This document shows, in pieces, positions 39,001 through 48,767 of a stretch of 64,000 nucleotides of DNA. The notes under the pieces are model-generated. The model worked only from the letters and a program-made list of their open reading frames with translations. It ran no database searches and was not told the DNA's origin. The DNA is taken from contig CM046303.1 in assembly GCA_025267735.1 (NCBI GenBank), forward strand, positions 18,218,403 to 18,282,402, in the 5' to 3' direction. This DNA comes from Mactra quadrangularis. Its lineage: Eukaryota; Mollusca; Bivalvia; Venerida; Mactridae. Every line of letters starts with the position of its first letter. Within the stretch, counting starts at the first letter, position 1. A program made the translations under genes and the position numbers.

Positions 39001-39278
39001 GTCCAAAAGAAAAACGAATACTTCAGCACTATTATTCCAGCAATATTATGCCGGCTTGCCAATACAATTTCTCCTTGCTTGGAGGAAATGTATATTGAGA
39101 ATACAAGTCTAAATCTAACTCATTAATTTACCATTAAATTATTCAAACTTTGACAGATTAGATATAACAAACTGTGTATTCATATACATGATATTGTGTA
39201 TACGTACAAATAAATCACAGATTTAAAGTAATGATGTGAAGTTTAGTAGAACAGAGCTGAATTTTTTCTCCATGATCC
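36071..39278 (-). other. probable long peflin 3' UTR
   Basis: About 3.2 kb of AT-rich sequence after the peflin stop. The far end has overlapping minus-strand AATAAA signals (plus-strand tttatt at 36082-36087 and 36086-36091). Assignment as UTR is inferred; a nearer poly(A) site is possible. Confidence 0.45.
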
Positions 39279-39311
39279 TCAAACTTTGATGTCTAGTGCC
39301 ATGTCCATGAA
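39279..39311 (-). CDS. PEF1: peflin terminal exon
   Basis: An 11-codon exon, too short for ORF calling. Acceptor ttgcag, then FMDMALDIKV and TGA. It continues SYEE from the previous exon in phase 0 and has the length and hydrophobic pattern of a penta-EF-hand C-terminus. Confidence 0.85.
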   Translation of the reverse strand, partial: FMDMALDIKV

Positions 39312-42300
39312 CTGCAACGAAGAATTGAATGATTGTGTGTAGTAAAACATGAGTAACCTTCCCTACAACTCCACACACAGACCTTTATATACTGTACATG
39401 CATATAGACATTTTCTGTATGTAAAATTAAGAGAAAGAATCAATGCTTTGGGTCATAAATCACCTATCTGGCTCCTTGAACTAATGTAGTGTCCAAAACC
39501 ATTTCTAAAAACTGAAAATATCAACCAAAATGAGTGCCAATCAAATTAAATTCTAAATAGTAAAAAAATGTAAGCCACATCTAATTCACACAAGAAATAA
39601 AGTATTGGTTTATCACAATAAAGTGAATTGAAATATTTTTCAATTATGTGACAAATTGAAGACAAAAAGTGTCATTATTCATGAGTAGAAGTACATAAAA
39701 CAGGACTGGCAAGTTTCAATGGATCACTTGAGGATATCTGCTGAATTTAGTCTCAAACAATTATGCCTTTTCTGATAACGTGACTTTCCATTATATTGTA
39801 AGAGGCTATGGAACTATCCAACATAAGAATTTGTAAATTTATTCAAGTTATTTATTCAAGAAAATTACACCAAAATGAAACTGTTTTAATGAGGAGTGGT
39901 TGGTCCTTTTCAGCTGATTTCATTACTCCATGTAGACAGTCCTGATTATAAGCTAGATTATATATATTATTGGTAATACTTAGTAAATAGTTCACCATAT
40001 ATAGCCATGCCAATAATTGTGCAGTAGCAGACTGACAATGTGTAAACAACATATCTCATTAAAGGTGTCAAGATATCAGTGATTACAAATGCCTACTAAT
40101 GTCAACAAAATCTACAAGCAAGAAATCAGGGAGTGATACATAAGTGCTTCTAGTTCAAGTATTCATCAAAATACATCTAAATGATAAATTGACTTCACAC
40201 TCCACACTATCAAATACTGGAGTCAGAAATATGTTACAATTTTAATCATTACTACTTGCTTAATATGTTTTTTTCATAACAATTGAATAAGCTGTCTTAC
40301 TGAATTAAGACACTAACTATGCTTTACAACATAGAAAGCACAGCATCAATGTTAGTATTAAGCAATTATCTGGTTGTTCATCTAAAACCAGTTATATTCT
40401 AAAAGCAAAACTACATTGTATGTCTATCTAAAACCAGTTATATTCTAAAAGCAAAACAACATTGTATGTCTATCTAAAACCAGTTATATTCTAAAAGCAA
40501 AACTACACTGTATGTCTATCTAAAACCAGTTATATTCTAAAAGCAAAACTACATCATATGTCTATCTAAAACCAGTTATATTCTAAAAGCAAAACTACAC
40601 TGTATGTCTATCTAAAACCAGTTATATTCTAAAAGCAAAACTACATTGTATGTCTATCTACAACCAGTTATATTCTAAAAGCAAAACTACATCGTATGTC
40701 TATCTAAAACCAGTTATATTCTAAAAGCAAAACTACATTGTATGTCTATCTAAAACCAGTTATATTCTAAAAGCAAAACTACATTGTATGTCTATCTAAC
40801 ATACTCTTACCTCTTCATAACTTATTCTAACAGTACCATTTTGTTGATGATCTTTAGCTCTAAATTTATCTGTTAGTGTTTTAAGCATCACACATGCTTG
40901 AATGAAATCATCAAACTGTATGTTCCGTGAACCTCTTCTATCAAATGTTCTTATAACAAGATCACAGAATTGTGGAGATCTGTTCAAAATAGAGATAAAA
41001 TGACTATCATTTGTTCTTTATGTGGATCTTACACCAATTTTGTTCAGTATAGTTCTGCTATAAAACACAAGTAGATAAACAAAAAAATTTTGCAAGAGCT
41101 TGCTGCCTCATTAAAAAAATTCTTATCAAGGCAGTAAGTAAACCTACTCATTGTGCATTGAATGGCTTGAATCTTTAAACAATTTTAAACATAATGCCTT
41201 CACTTAACACAATAGTAGGCAAAAGGATGGCCTAAGAAATATGTTGTGACTAAACTGTACCAAGTTACGAAAGTTCATCTGGGAATTTAACCCATAATTC
41301 ATACACCAACATACAGACAAACAATTGACAGAGCTAACTAAGGCATGATTAAAAGGGATATCAGTATAGCAAAATAGTAAACTAATAAAAAATATTTAAT
41401 TGTACATACAAATTATAGCCAAATGTCTGGAATGCTGTATTAAGTTCTCTAGCATCTATATTACCAGATCTATCTTGGTCAAACCTATAAAGAGAAATAA
41501 ATATACAGTATAACCTGCATTAACAGCCACCTGTAATAAGCGGTCACCTGCTGTAAGCAGCCAATCTGGCTTCCTCCCAATGAAAATCACTCTATTTTGC
41601 ACCTGTTATAAGCAGCCACCTGCTGTCTGTGGCTAGTGGTCACCCATTTCCTTAAAAATTGATCAATTTACCTGCATTAAGTGGTCACGATCAATTAAAT
41701 TTTAGAATTAACAAAGTGTCACCATCATTGTATAATGGTTCAGATGTGTGAAACGCCACCTAGTTAAGTCTTTAAACAGTCAAAATTTATCAACTAAGTG
41801 TCATCACATAAATTAAGACTTCTAATATACAACTGACATTGTCAGTTGTGCCCTTTTTGAAGATCATTTAATAAGAAACTGCATAATTAGTTATCTTAAA
41901 TAAAATTGGACAAATCAAATATATAATATATAGCTTATATCTAAATTTTTTATTTATTTTTTTTACAAATTTTGATTTAATTAATTGTTGTTTTCTTAAT
42001 TAAGATTATTTTGAATTAGTATTTACATAAATGTTATGGGTAAAGCCAGTAAAAATAATCACTCACTGCTGCTTGACTATTCAAAGCATTTTTATCTTAA
42101 CCTGGATTAAGTGGTCACCTGCTGTAAGCAGCCAATATTGTCACTTCCCTTCACTGGCTGCTTAATGCAGGTTATACTGTATATCATCTACTACTCAATT
42201 CAACAACTTTAATTTATGTTTGTAATAAAGCAGAATAACATGATACTATTCCCATTCCTTTTCTCCACTATACTCAGTTCAATTTTCACTTCTCCCAGTG

Positions 42301-45300
42301 ATGAATAGTTGCACTGAAACCTGCATTCCACTGATGCATCCCGTCCCTTTTTTATGAATCCAAACTTTTTTTTTGAGTTTTAGAACAACTGAATGTAATT
42401 TCACATCACATAATATCATGTGAATGTATCTCTATGTATTTCTTGTTGAGACACTAGAGTATCATTTAAACAGATATACAATCTTTTTAAAACAAATGAA
42501 AAGAGCACATACCTATCAAAACAAGCTTTCCAATCTTGAATGTACTTCCATAATGCTGAAAATTCATTAACGTCAATAGTTCCACTCCTATAAGATAAAA
42601 CCAAGATGATTATTACCATATCATAGTATCATGGTCAATAAGGTTCTTTTTGGCACTTCATGCAGATCTCCACAATTTTTTGTTATATTACAATGGTCAG
42701 TAGGCCATCTCACTTAACCTGAGAAGGGTTCGATATGTTTTAACCAGTATATAGTGCATACTTTTGTCAGGGGCTAACAAATGCCATTTTGATACACGGA
42801 TAGACAGTAGACTAGTTGTGAATCTAACACATGACTTCTGAATAGACATTTTTTTTGCAGCCAAACAGTCTCATAGAGTCTGACAAAAAATACCATAGTG
42901 ATTTTAACGAGTAGTTGTTGGTCAATTGGTCTACCTGGTAAACTAGCATTGAACATTTTGCTACCCTGACACTCTTTGTTGGACTCATTGTCTTCCTTAG
43001 CAATAAAAGTGAGCTTCTTTTTGTCCATGAAACTTTTGTCTTACAATCTATTCTTTTTTTAAATTTAAAAATCAACAAGCAGTCATTACCTTTAATATTC
43101 TAGAGCACATCTGCAATATTATGTTGTAAAAGAAATGCCAAAACTTATCAACTGGTCAGACTATATGCAGTTTTCACTGGCCTTAGTCAATTTTAACTAG
43201 TCTTGGGTTTGGAGCCAAGTTGAAAACTGGTGTGAACATAAAAGGTATCATGAAGAGTTACTCCTAGTTTTATCCTACCTATCTTTATCAAACATTCCAA
43301 TCATAAGTCTGCAAGTCTCTGGATTAAATGGTGACCAGTTGCCATTGTGAAGAGCTTGACGTAATTCGTCTGCTGTAATCTTTCCACTTCTGTCAGTATC
43401 AACAGCCTGAAGTATTATATAACAACATTAGTCGTAAGAATTAAAAATCAATACTTTTCAGGCAGGGTATTAGATTTATGGTGCTTGGCGTTGCTCTTCA
43501 TTAATTTTCATCTTTAATAAATTTCAGTCATAAAATAAAAGTCAACATAGTCACTGTCTCTGGATAGTTTGGATTACTCATCCAGTAATTTAAAACTGTT
43601 ATATTTGATACAATGGTAGGCTATAGAAACCAGTGACCACTGGATTAATAACCAGTCACACTACTAATTGAGATGACTAAGTCGACATCTTTTACATCAC
43701 AATACCTTTTTGAAAGTCAATGAATACACAAGCATTTATCGAACTACATATCATTGAAGGTTAATAAGTTATTTTGAAATCTGTATCCACTGTTGCACCA
43801 TTTTTGGATTTTAGGGCAACATAATACATGAACAGTTAATGATATAGTTAAACAACTACTTACCTGAAACCATCCCCAAAGTTCTGGACTGACACCAGGT
43901 GGTGGAGGGGCTGCCTGTCCACCATACCCTCCCATTCCTTGTTGTCCATATTGTGGTTGTTGACCATACCCACCATATTGTTGCTGCTGACCATATGCAG
44001 GAGGTTGACCACCATACCCTTGAGGAGGTGCTCCACCATACTGTCCACCTGGAGTTCCATATTGTCCTGGTGGTGCCTGACCCGGGGGAGCACCATATTG
44101 ACCCCTTGGTGGTTGTCCAGGAGCACCATACTGACCAGGGGCACCTTGAGGAGGTGGTTGTCCATATTGACCAGGTGGTCTGTATCCTTGTTGTTGAGTC
44201 GGAGGTTGGCCATATCCTTGCCCTGGCTGACCATATAACTGATTACTTGGTGGAGCTCCTGGTGGTTGGTACCCTTGTGGTGCACCATAACCACCCTGAA
44301 ATATTTTAAACACAACATTAACATTTTAACTGCAGTGAAAGCCTAGTAATATTGTCCTCTTTCAGAGAGGACCTAGTCTGCCTCATACTCAGAGTCAAGA
44401 ATCTATGACAACAGAAAATTTGTTTTCCTTGTCAACCCCATATGGCAAGGCTGCAGTTACTGAGTTAGGGAAGTTTCATGATAAAGTTTTATTTCAACTT
44501 TTAGGCATTAAAACCATGTTAATTTCTGGTATTATTTAACTGACAGATGTATTTACTGCTGTGACTTAACAAACTGTTGTCACATGTAGTATCCCGGTAC
44601 AACCTATTTTTGGACAGCTAACTTCGTCTCGGAAATTGAAAACGGATGATTATCATCATTGAAAGACGAATATTAGTCGGATTAGTTGAGGATTGTTGAA
44701 TAAAATAACATATTTCATCGAACCAATACATTATTCAGTCTTGCATCCAGGATGAACCCAGAGAGGGGGAGATCCCCCACCGATTTTCAAAAAGGGGGGA
44801 GTGAAAAGTTGGAATGCACAACAATGATTGTTGGATTCTAAATGTCTCGTCAGTGTTGATGTTCTTTAATAAGTACACCCGGCTGTAAACGGTTTTTCTT
44901 ACGCGATTTTAAACAAAGCTCACAAAACATACCCAAACCATGCTCGTAATTTAGCCAAGAGTAAGTCTTTTTCACGATTCCTGAAAATTCGGTTCGAACG
45001 TTATGCGTTTTTTTCGTGACGGGGCTGCTCCCACACGGAGACGAAGATTCATGCATCCGCTATTCCATATTTGAAGAAGTACATGGCTGTGGTCCGATCT
45101 CTATACCCGACTTGATAAAAGTCTGTTATCCGTTTAGGTGACATAATCCAAAACAGAATTTATCTTACTTCAAAACTATACCGCGTTTGAAATTTTTACA
45201 CGATATAAGCCACATGTTCACATGGCCGGGATATTGCTCAATAGCACATATCCCTCTACCCGATAAATGACGTCATTTTACAGACTGAGTTACTTTCTCT

Positions 45301-46205
45301 AGATCTAGGGTATTTCCGTGAGTAAAGAAGGGAGTGAACCAGACTAGCTACAATTACGTCATTCGGGAATTTCCCAGGTAAACGGTAGAGATCGAAAGGA
45401 TTTTCGGAACTGATCATTTGCAAGTACTTCCCAGAGGATTTTTTTCTTCTGAAATGCAATTTAGTTGCGTACGAACCTATGCATAGCGGGAGATTATTTC
45501 TGATTGTGCGGGATTGAGATTAAAAACAGCGGGATTCGCGCGATCGCGCGCCCTAGATGCAACACTGATTATTTGGCCGGTATTTCGCGGAAAAGACGGT
45601 TTTTACAGGGGTAAGACTAGGGGACGGACCCGTGTCGTACTTACCATTTTCCCTGCGTTATACTAGAAACTAGCTTGAATATGATAAAAAGTTGTAAATT
45701 TGTTGTAAAAAACTTAGACTTTTTGGATAGATAAATGTCTTCTGTATCGAAAATTGAAGACCTGATGAGAATATTCGAAAAAATAATGGAATTATGCATG
45801 TTTCTGTGACACAAGGGTTAATTTTCATAATTTTGATGTTGGACCCCTTGTATATATTATAGGTATAAATGGTTATCGTTAGGAATCCCTGTGTTAGTAA
45901 AGGCACCCGAATCCCATGGACCGTATTCCACTCTACTTTCCAGGACGGGTCTCCATTGCTCTTCTTCGTACGCATGCCCAACCGGGTTTAATTAAAACTT
46001 AATTGCACAGTCATAGCAGTCATGACTAATATTCTTATGATTCCATTTCTAAACAATATAAAATATAGACCAGCATGACCAGGGCAGTAGACAAGTTACC
46101 GATCAAAATGCACGTCGAAATCACCATTTACAAGGTATTTACATTTTTCTTCGAAGTAATTATGTTACTTACATATTGTTGAGGCGGTTGTCCTCCCCAA
46201 GACAT
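39279..46205 (-). CDS. PEF1: peflin (penta-EF-hand protein), complete, 7 exons
   Basis: Gene span, minus strand. Exons in coding order: 46205-46173, 44295-43864, 43406-43279, 42587-42513, 41484-41410, 40979-40811, 39311-39279. This gives 945 nt including the stop, or 314 residues; human peflin is somewhat shorter. All junctions are AG/GT and phases agree. The first ~155 residues are Gly/Pro/Gln/Tyr-rich (QYGAPG, GYGQP, PPGQ motifs). The penta-EF-hand domain follows, with loops DTDRSGKITADE, DKDRSGTIDVNE, DQDRSGNIDARE, and the degenerate DRRGSRNIQFDD and DHQQNGTVRISYEE. The linkers NWSPFNPETC, FSALWKYIQDWK and FGYNLSPQF match peflin better than ALG-2 or sorcin. In vertebrates peflin heterodimerises with PDCD6/ALG-2 through the fifth EF-hand and tunes ER export and Ca2+-dependent membrane traffic. 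It is intact here. Confidence 0.94.
40381..40794 (-). repeat. 46-bp x 9 minisatellite
   Basis: Nine consecutive 46-bp units on the plus strand (tctaaaaccagttatattct...tgtatgtcta). They differ at only a few positions (ttg/ctg/tca/tcg before tatg, one taca for taaa, one aaca for acta). The array ends 16 bp before the exon boundary at 40811 and lies inside the last peflin intron. Confidence 0.97.
40811..40979 (-). CDS. PEF1: peflin exon 6 (EF4-EF5)
   Basis: Acceptor aacag, donor gtaaga. It enters in phase 2 (completing Leu of GYNL) and leaves in phase 0. It encodes SPQFCDLVIRTFDRRGS, IQFDDFIQACVMLKTLTDKF and NGTVRISYEE. These are the fourth and fifth EF-hands, the dimerising end. Confidence 0.95.
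41410..41484 (-). CDS. PEF1: peflin exon 5 (EF3)
   Basis: 75 nt, phase 2 to 2. Acceptor ttatag, donor gtatgt. It encodes FDQDRSGNIDARELN then TAFQTFGYN. The loop has canonical acidic positions. Confidence 0.93.
41501..42184. mobile_element. 684-bp MITE with 23-bp perfect terminal inverted repeats
   Basis: Left atatacagtataacctgcat(taa) and right ttaatgcaggttatactgta(tat) are exact inverted repeats. The outermost TA/TATA bases are compatible with a TA-type target duplication. Inside, ggtcacctgctgtaagcagc occurs near both ends in direct orientation. There is no coding frame. It lies in the peflin intron between exons 4 and 5. Confidence 0.88.
42513..42587 (-). CDS. PEF1: peflin exon 4 (EF2)
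   Basis: 75 nt, phase 2 to 2. Acceptor ttatag, donor gtatgt. It encodes (R)SGTIDVNEFSALWKYIQDWK then ACFDR. ID(V)xxFSALWK is typical of peflin and its relatives. Confidence 0.95.
43279..43406 (-). CDS. PEF1: peflin exon 3 (EF1)
   Basis: 128 nt, phase 0 to 2. Acceptor ttcag, donor gtagga. It encodes AVDTDRSGKITADELRQAL, HNGNWSPFNPETCRLMIGM and FDKD. NWSxFNxETC is a peflin signature. Confidence 0.96.
43864..44295 (-). CDS. PEF1: peflin exon 2 (Gly/Pro/Gln/Tyr-rich)
   Basis: 432 nt, phase 0 to 0. Acceptor ttcag, donor gtaagt. It encodes 144 residues of low-complexity GQYGAPG, GYGQPP and YGQQ repeats, ending PPPPGVSPELWGWFQ. Long open frames on the other strand and in other frames here are shadows of the repeat composition. 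Confidence 0.95.
44296..46172 (-). other. peflin first intron
   Basis: A 1.9-kb intron that is GC-richer than the rest of the window at 44750-45660. It has a gggggagatccccc palindrome (44764-44779), a tgacgtca and several CpG-rich words (cgcgatcgcgcg). It may be an old element or an intronic regulatory block. No recognised coding sequence. Confidence 0.5.
46173..46205 (-). CDS. PEF1: peflin first exon
   Basis: 33 nt: MSWGGQPPQQY, then donor gtaagt in phase 0. The ATG at 46205-46203 is chosen because it gives a short Gly/Pro/Gln start that continues into GGYGAPQGY. No upstream in-frame extension was seen. Confidence 0.9.
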
Positions 46206-48462
46206 TTTGTTTGTAAACAGAATATACGAAAAATGAGTTGTTTGCTGATGATTTCAAAATTAGCTTCTCACAGGAAGTTGATGAAACTGAACGCCTTCAA
46301 TTAGAAGAGTTTAGGTAAAGGATAAAGACCAAATTGGTCCGGTCCCGTTCATAAACGTGCTTTTGGTTCAGAACATACAGATGTGTTCCTTTTGGTTAGG
46401 AGTGTTAACGTTTAATAAGAAAATAAATGTAAAATCAAAATTATCTTATGTTGATAGTTATGCACTATGTGGTTCTAAAATAGAGAAGCTATTCCAATCA
46501 TTGGGCGATCCAATGTCAAGATACACCATAGCTTCGCTCCGATTTATATCAATGTTCAATAATGTATCTTTTCCACTTACATCACTTACCTTGCTCCGTA
46601 TAACCATTAACATGATTTTTAAGCTTTAGTTACTTCTTATCTTAAAGTATAAAAGTGTATTTTGGCCTAAAACCCATAGCAGGCAGTCACCACTTAGTGA
46701 ACTTAGTGAAAATATCGTCAGCAAAATTAAATTTCAAAATTGTTGTTCAAAACAAGGAACCTATACATGTAATACTGTTTATATAGGGTAATGTAATGTG
46801 TATATATGGTCCATGTTTTATCCCCAATTATGTATTACCATTACAGCAAAAAAGATATACAGAGCATGGTTGACCACAAAATGACACTTGACATTACTCA
46901 AAGGGTGTATGGTTTATCCATGTAGCCCCATGATTCTTAGTCAAACTTGCTTAGTTACTTTATGGCCAATTTAGTAAACTGCATGGGTGAGCGGGAAAAT
47001 ATAAAAGAAGGCAACCATTAGAGAGTTATAATTTATTTAAAATGTCTAAAAGGAAACGAAGGACTATACATACAAATTAAAATAATACATACCCGGTATA
47101 TATATTATCTGCACAGATACAAAGAAATGACATTAGACTTTGAAAACTTTTCTTTCAGTACATTATAAAGACATCAAAACATACAATCAAGGATGACAGC
47201 AAACATATTTTTTTCTTTAGCAACACAAAACTTCAGCACTTTATAATTTTTTTTCGTATTTAGATTAAACTCAGTGTAACAACACTAAATGTTATAAACT
47301 ATCAGCCAAGACATTTTTCTATCACCAGACCTTTCTTGACAAGCTAAAGAAGCCTACAACTTTTCTCTACACGGAGACAAACAGACTAAATGCTGGATTT
47401 TACTAACTACTATCTGCTACAAGCAGGAATAACATTACATAATTACAATGTTTCTTCTTATTGAAAGTTCATCTACTAATTAAAGTAGCAATATTTTTTT
47501 CAATTGAATCACAGATTAATATTACTATCATAAAAGTTTCGGATACTAAGATTTTTTGGATTCACATTCAGCAGCTGCCTCACCAAACCAGATCTTTTTT
47601 TTCAAACCAGTAGGTCTACTAACCCTTCCACTAAAAGTTGACAACTTCTCCATTTACTAAGGAAAATTGGTGAGTAAAACTTGCAGTGGCCGATAGTCAA
47701 ACAATGGACCACATGATTTGTATTCCTGAACTTTATCATTGCATCGTGGTCATAGCAACAACAATTGTTGTATACATGTTAAAAGATACATGTACTCCTC
47801 TTTGATACACATGTAATACAAAAATTACAATAAAAAATGAATTGATATATAAATACATATAAAAGCCTGAGTATGGGTACACAGTACTAATAAGAAATAG
47901 TATATAGTTAGCACAGCCAACTTGTAAACTAATAGCATGGACCTAAATTAAGTAGGTCCATGCTATGATTCTATGATTCAAAAGAAATACAATGTAAGCC
48001 TTTCACTAACTGTAAACTGAGTAAAAAATAAAATAATTGATCTGTTTAGTTCAATATGTAGTTTTATACAGAATGTCTTACCACAAGAAGTCTTAAGTCA
48101 AAATATAAAGTAAAAAATGTCCAATATTTCCCTCTACATCAATTACTAATACAATGTAGGTTTCAATGGCACTAAATATTATTAAACCATTATGAATATA
48201 GTATCAAAGTTATTTTATACCTTTCAAACATTCTCAGACTGATTGTTTTTACTATAAATATACCTATAATGTTTTTTTCGTGATTTTTTTGTAAAAAAAC
48301 CCCAAACAGAGCTACAAGTAAAACAAGTTAACATGTTTTTGACGCGTTAAAGATGCGTTAAAAAACTAAAACTAAAACAAGGCATGCCATATAAGGTGAA
48401 TTTAACAGAGACAGTATTATATAAAATAATAATATCATTTCAATTTTCTTTTATCTATTTAT
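46206..48462. other. peflin upstream region / protease 3' UTR
   Basis: The region next to 46205 should hold the peflin promoter; no TATA box stands out. The part up to 48462 should include the protease 3' UTR: a minus-strand AATAAA (plus-strand tttatt at 47032-47037) would end it. The plus-strand frame at 46357-46629 has no recognisable domain. Confidence 0.45.
47932..47966. repeat. perfect 14-bp inverted repeat (hairpin)
   Basis: atagcatggaccta and taggtccatgctat flank a 7-nt loop. It lies in the presumed protease 3' UTR and would form a stable stem in RNA. Confidence 0.8.
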
Positions 48463-48767
48463 CTATTTTCTTGAGTACTGTTTGATTATTGACTTTATCC
48501 ATGGAATAAACTCAGTAACTTTAGCGTAAACACCCGTGTAATTGGCTAAAGCACATTGTTGTGTGCCATGTGATATAGCACCCATGACTGTATAGCGTCC
48601 ATTTATGTCACATACAAGTGGCCCACCTGAATCACCTTCACATGTATCAATACCACCTTTAAGATGTCCAGAACAGAACATTTTATTAGTTACATGTTTA
48701 AATATTCTTTTACACACTCCATCATCAATCAAAGGAACTTCGACTGAATGTAGTAAATTCGGAAAAC
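48463..48767 (-). CDS. protease S1 exon 4 (catalytic Ser), stop
   Basis: Acceptor tttcag, phase 1 in. It encodes [47 protein letters not shown] and [19 protein letters not shown], ending IKQYSRK. GDSGGP is the nucleophile motif, D of GIDTC the S1-pocket acid, and the Gly residues of SHG and TGVY suit a trypsin-like pocket. Confidence 0.95.

Noticed and set aside
40381..40794. Possible CRISPR-like array
   Set aside because: The units are contiguous 46-bp repeats with no unique spacers, in a eukaryotic intron. It is a minisatellite.
43899..44309. Long plus-strand and alternate-frame open frames over the peflin exon
   Set aside because: They are antisense or frame shadows of the repetitive Gly/Pro/Gln/Tyr codons; the peflin frame explains the region with matching splice phases.
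46357..46629. 90-codon plus-strand frame upstream of peflin
   Set aside because: No domain, no splice context and no codon-use signal; probably chance in the promoter/intergenic region.
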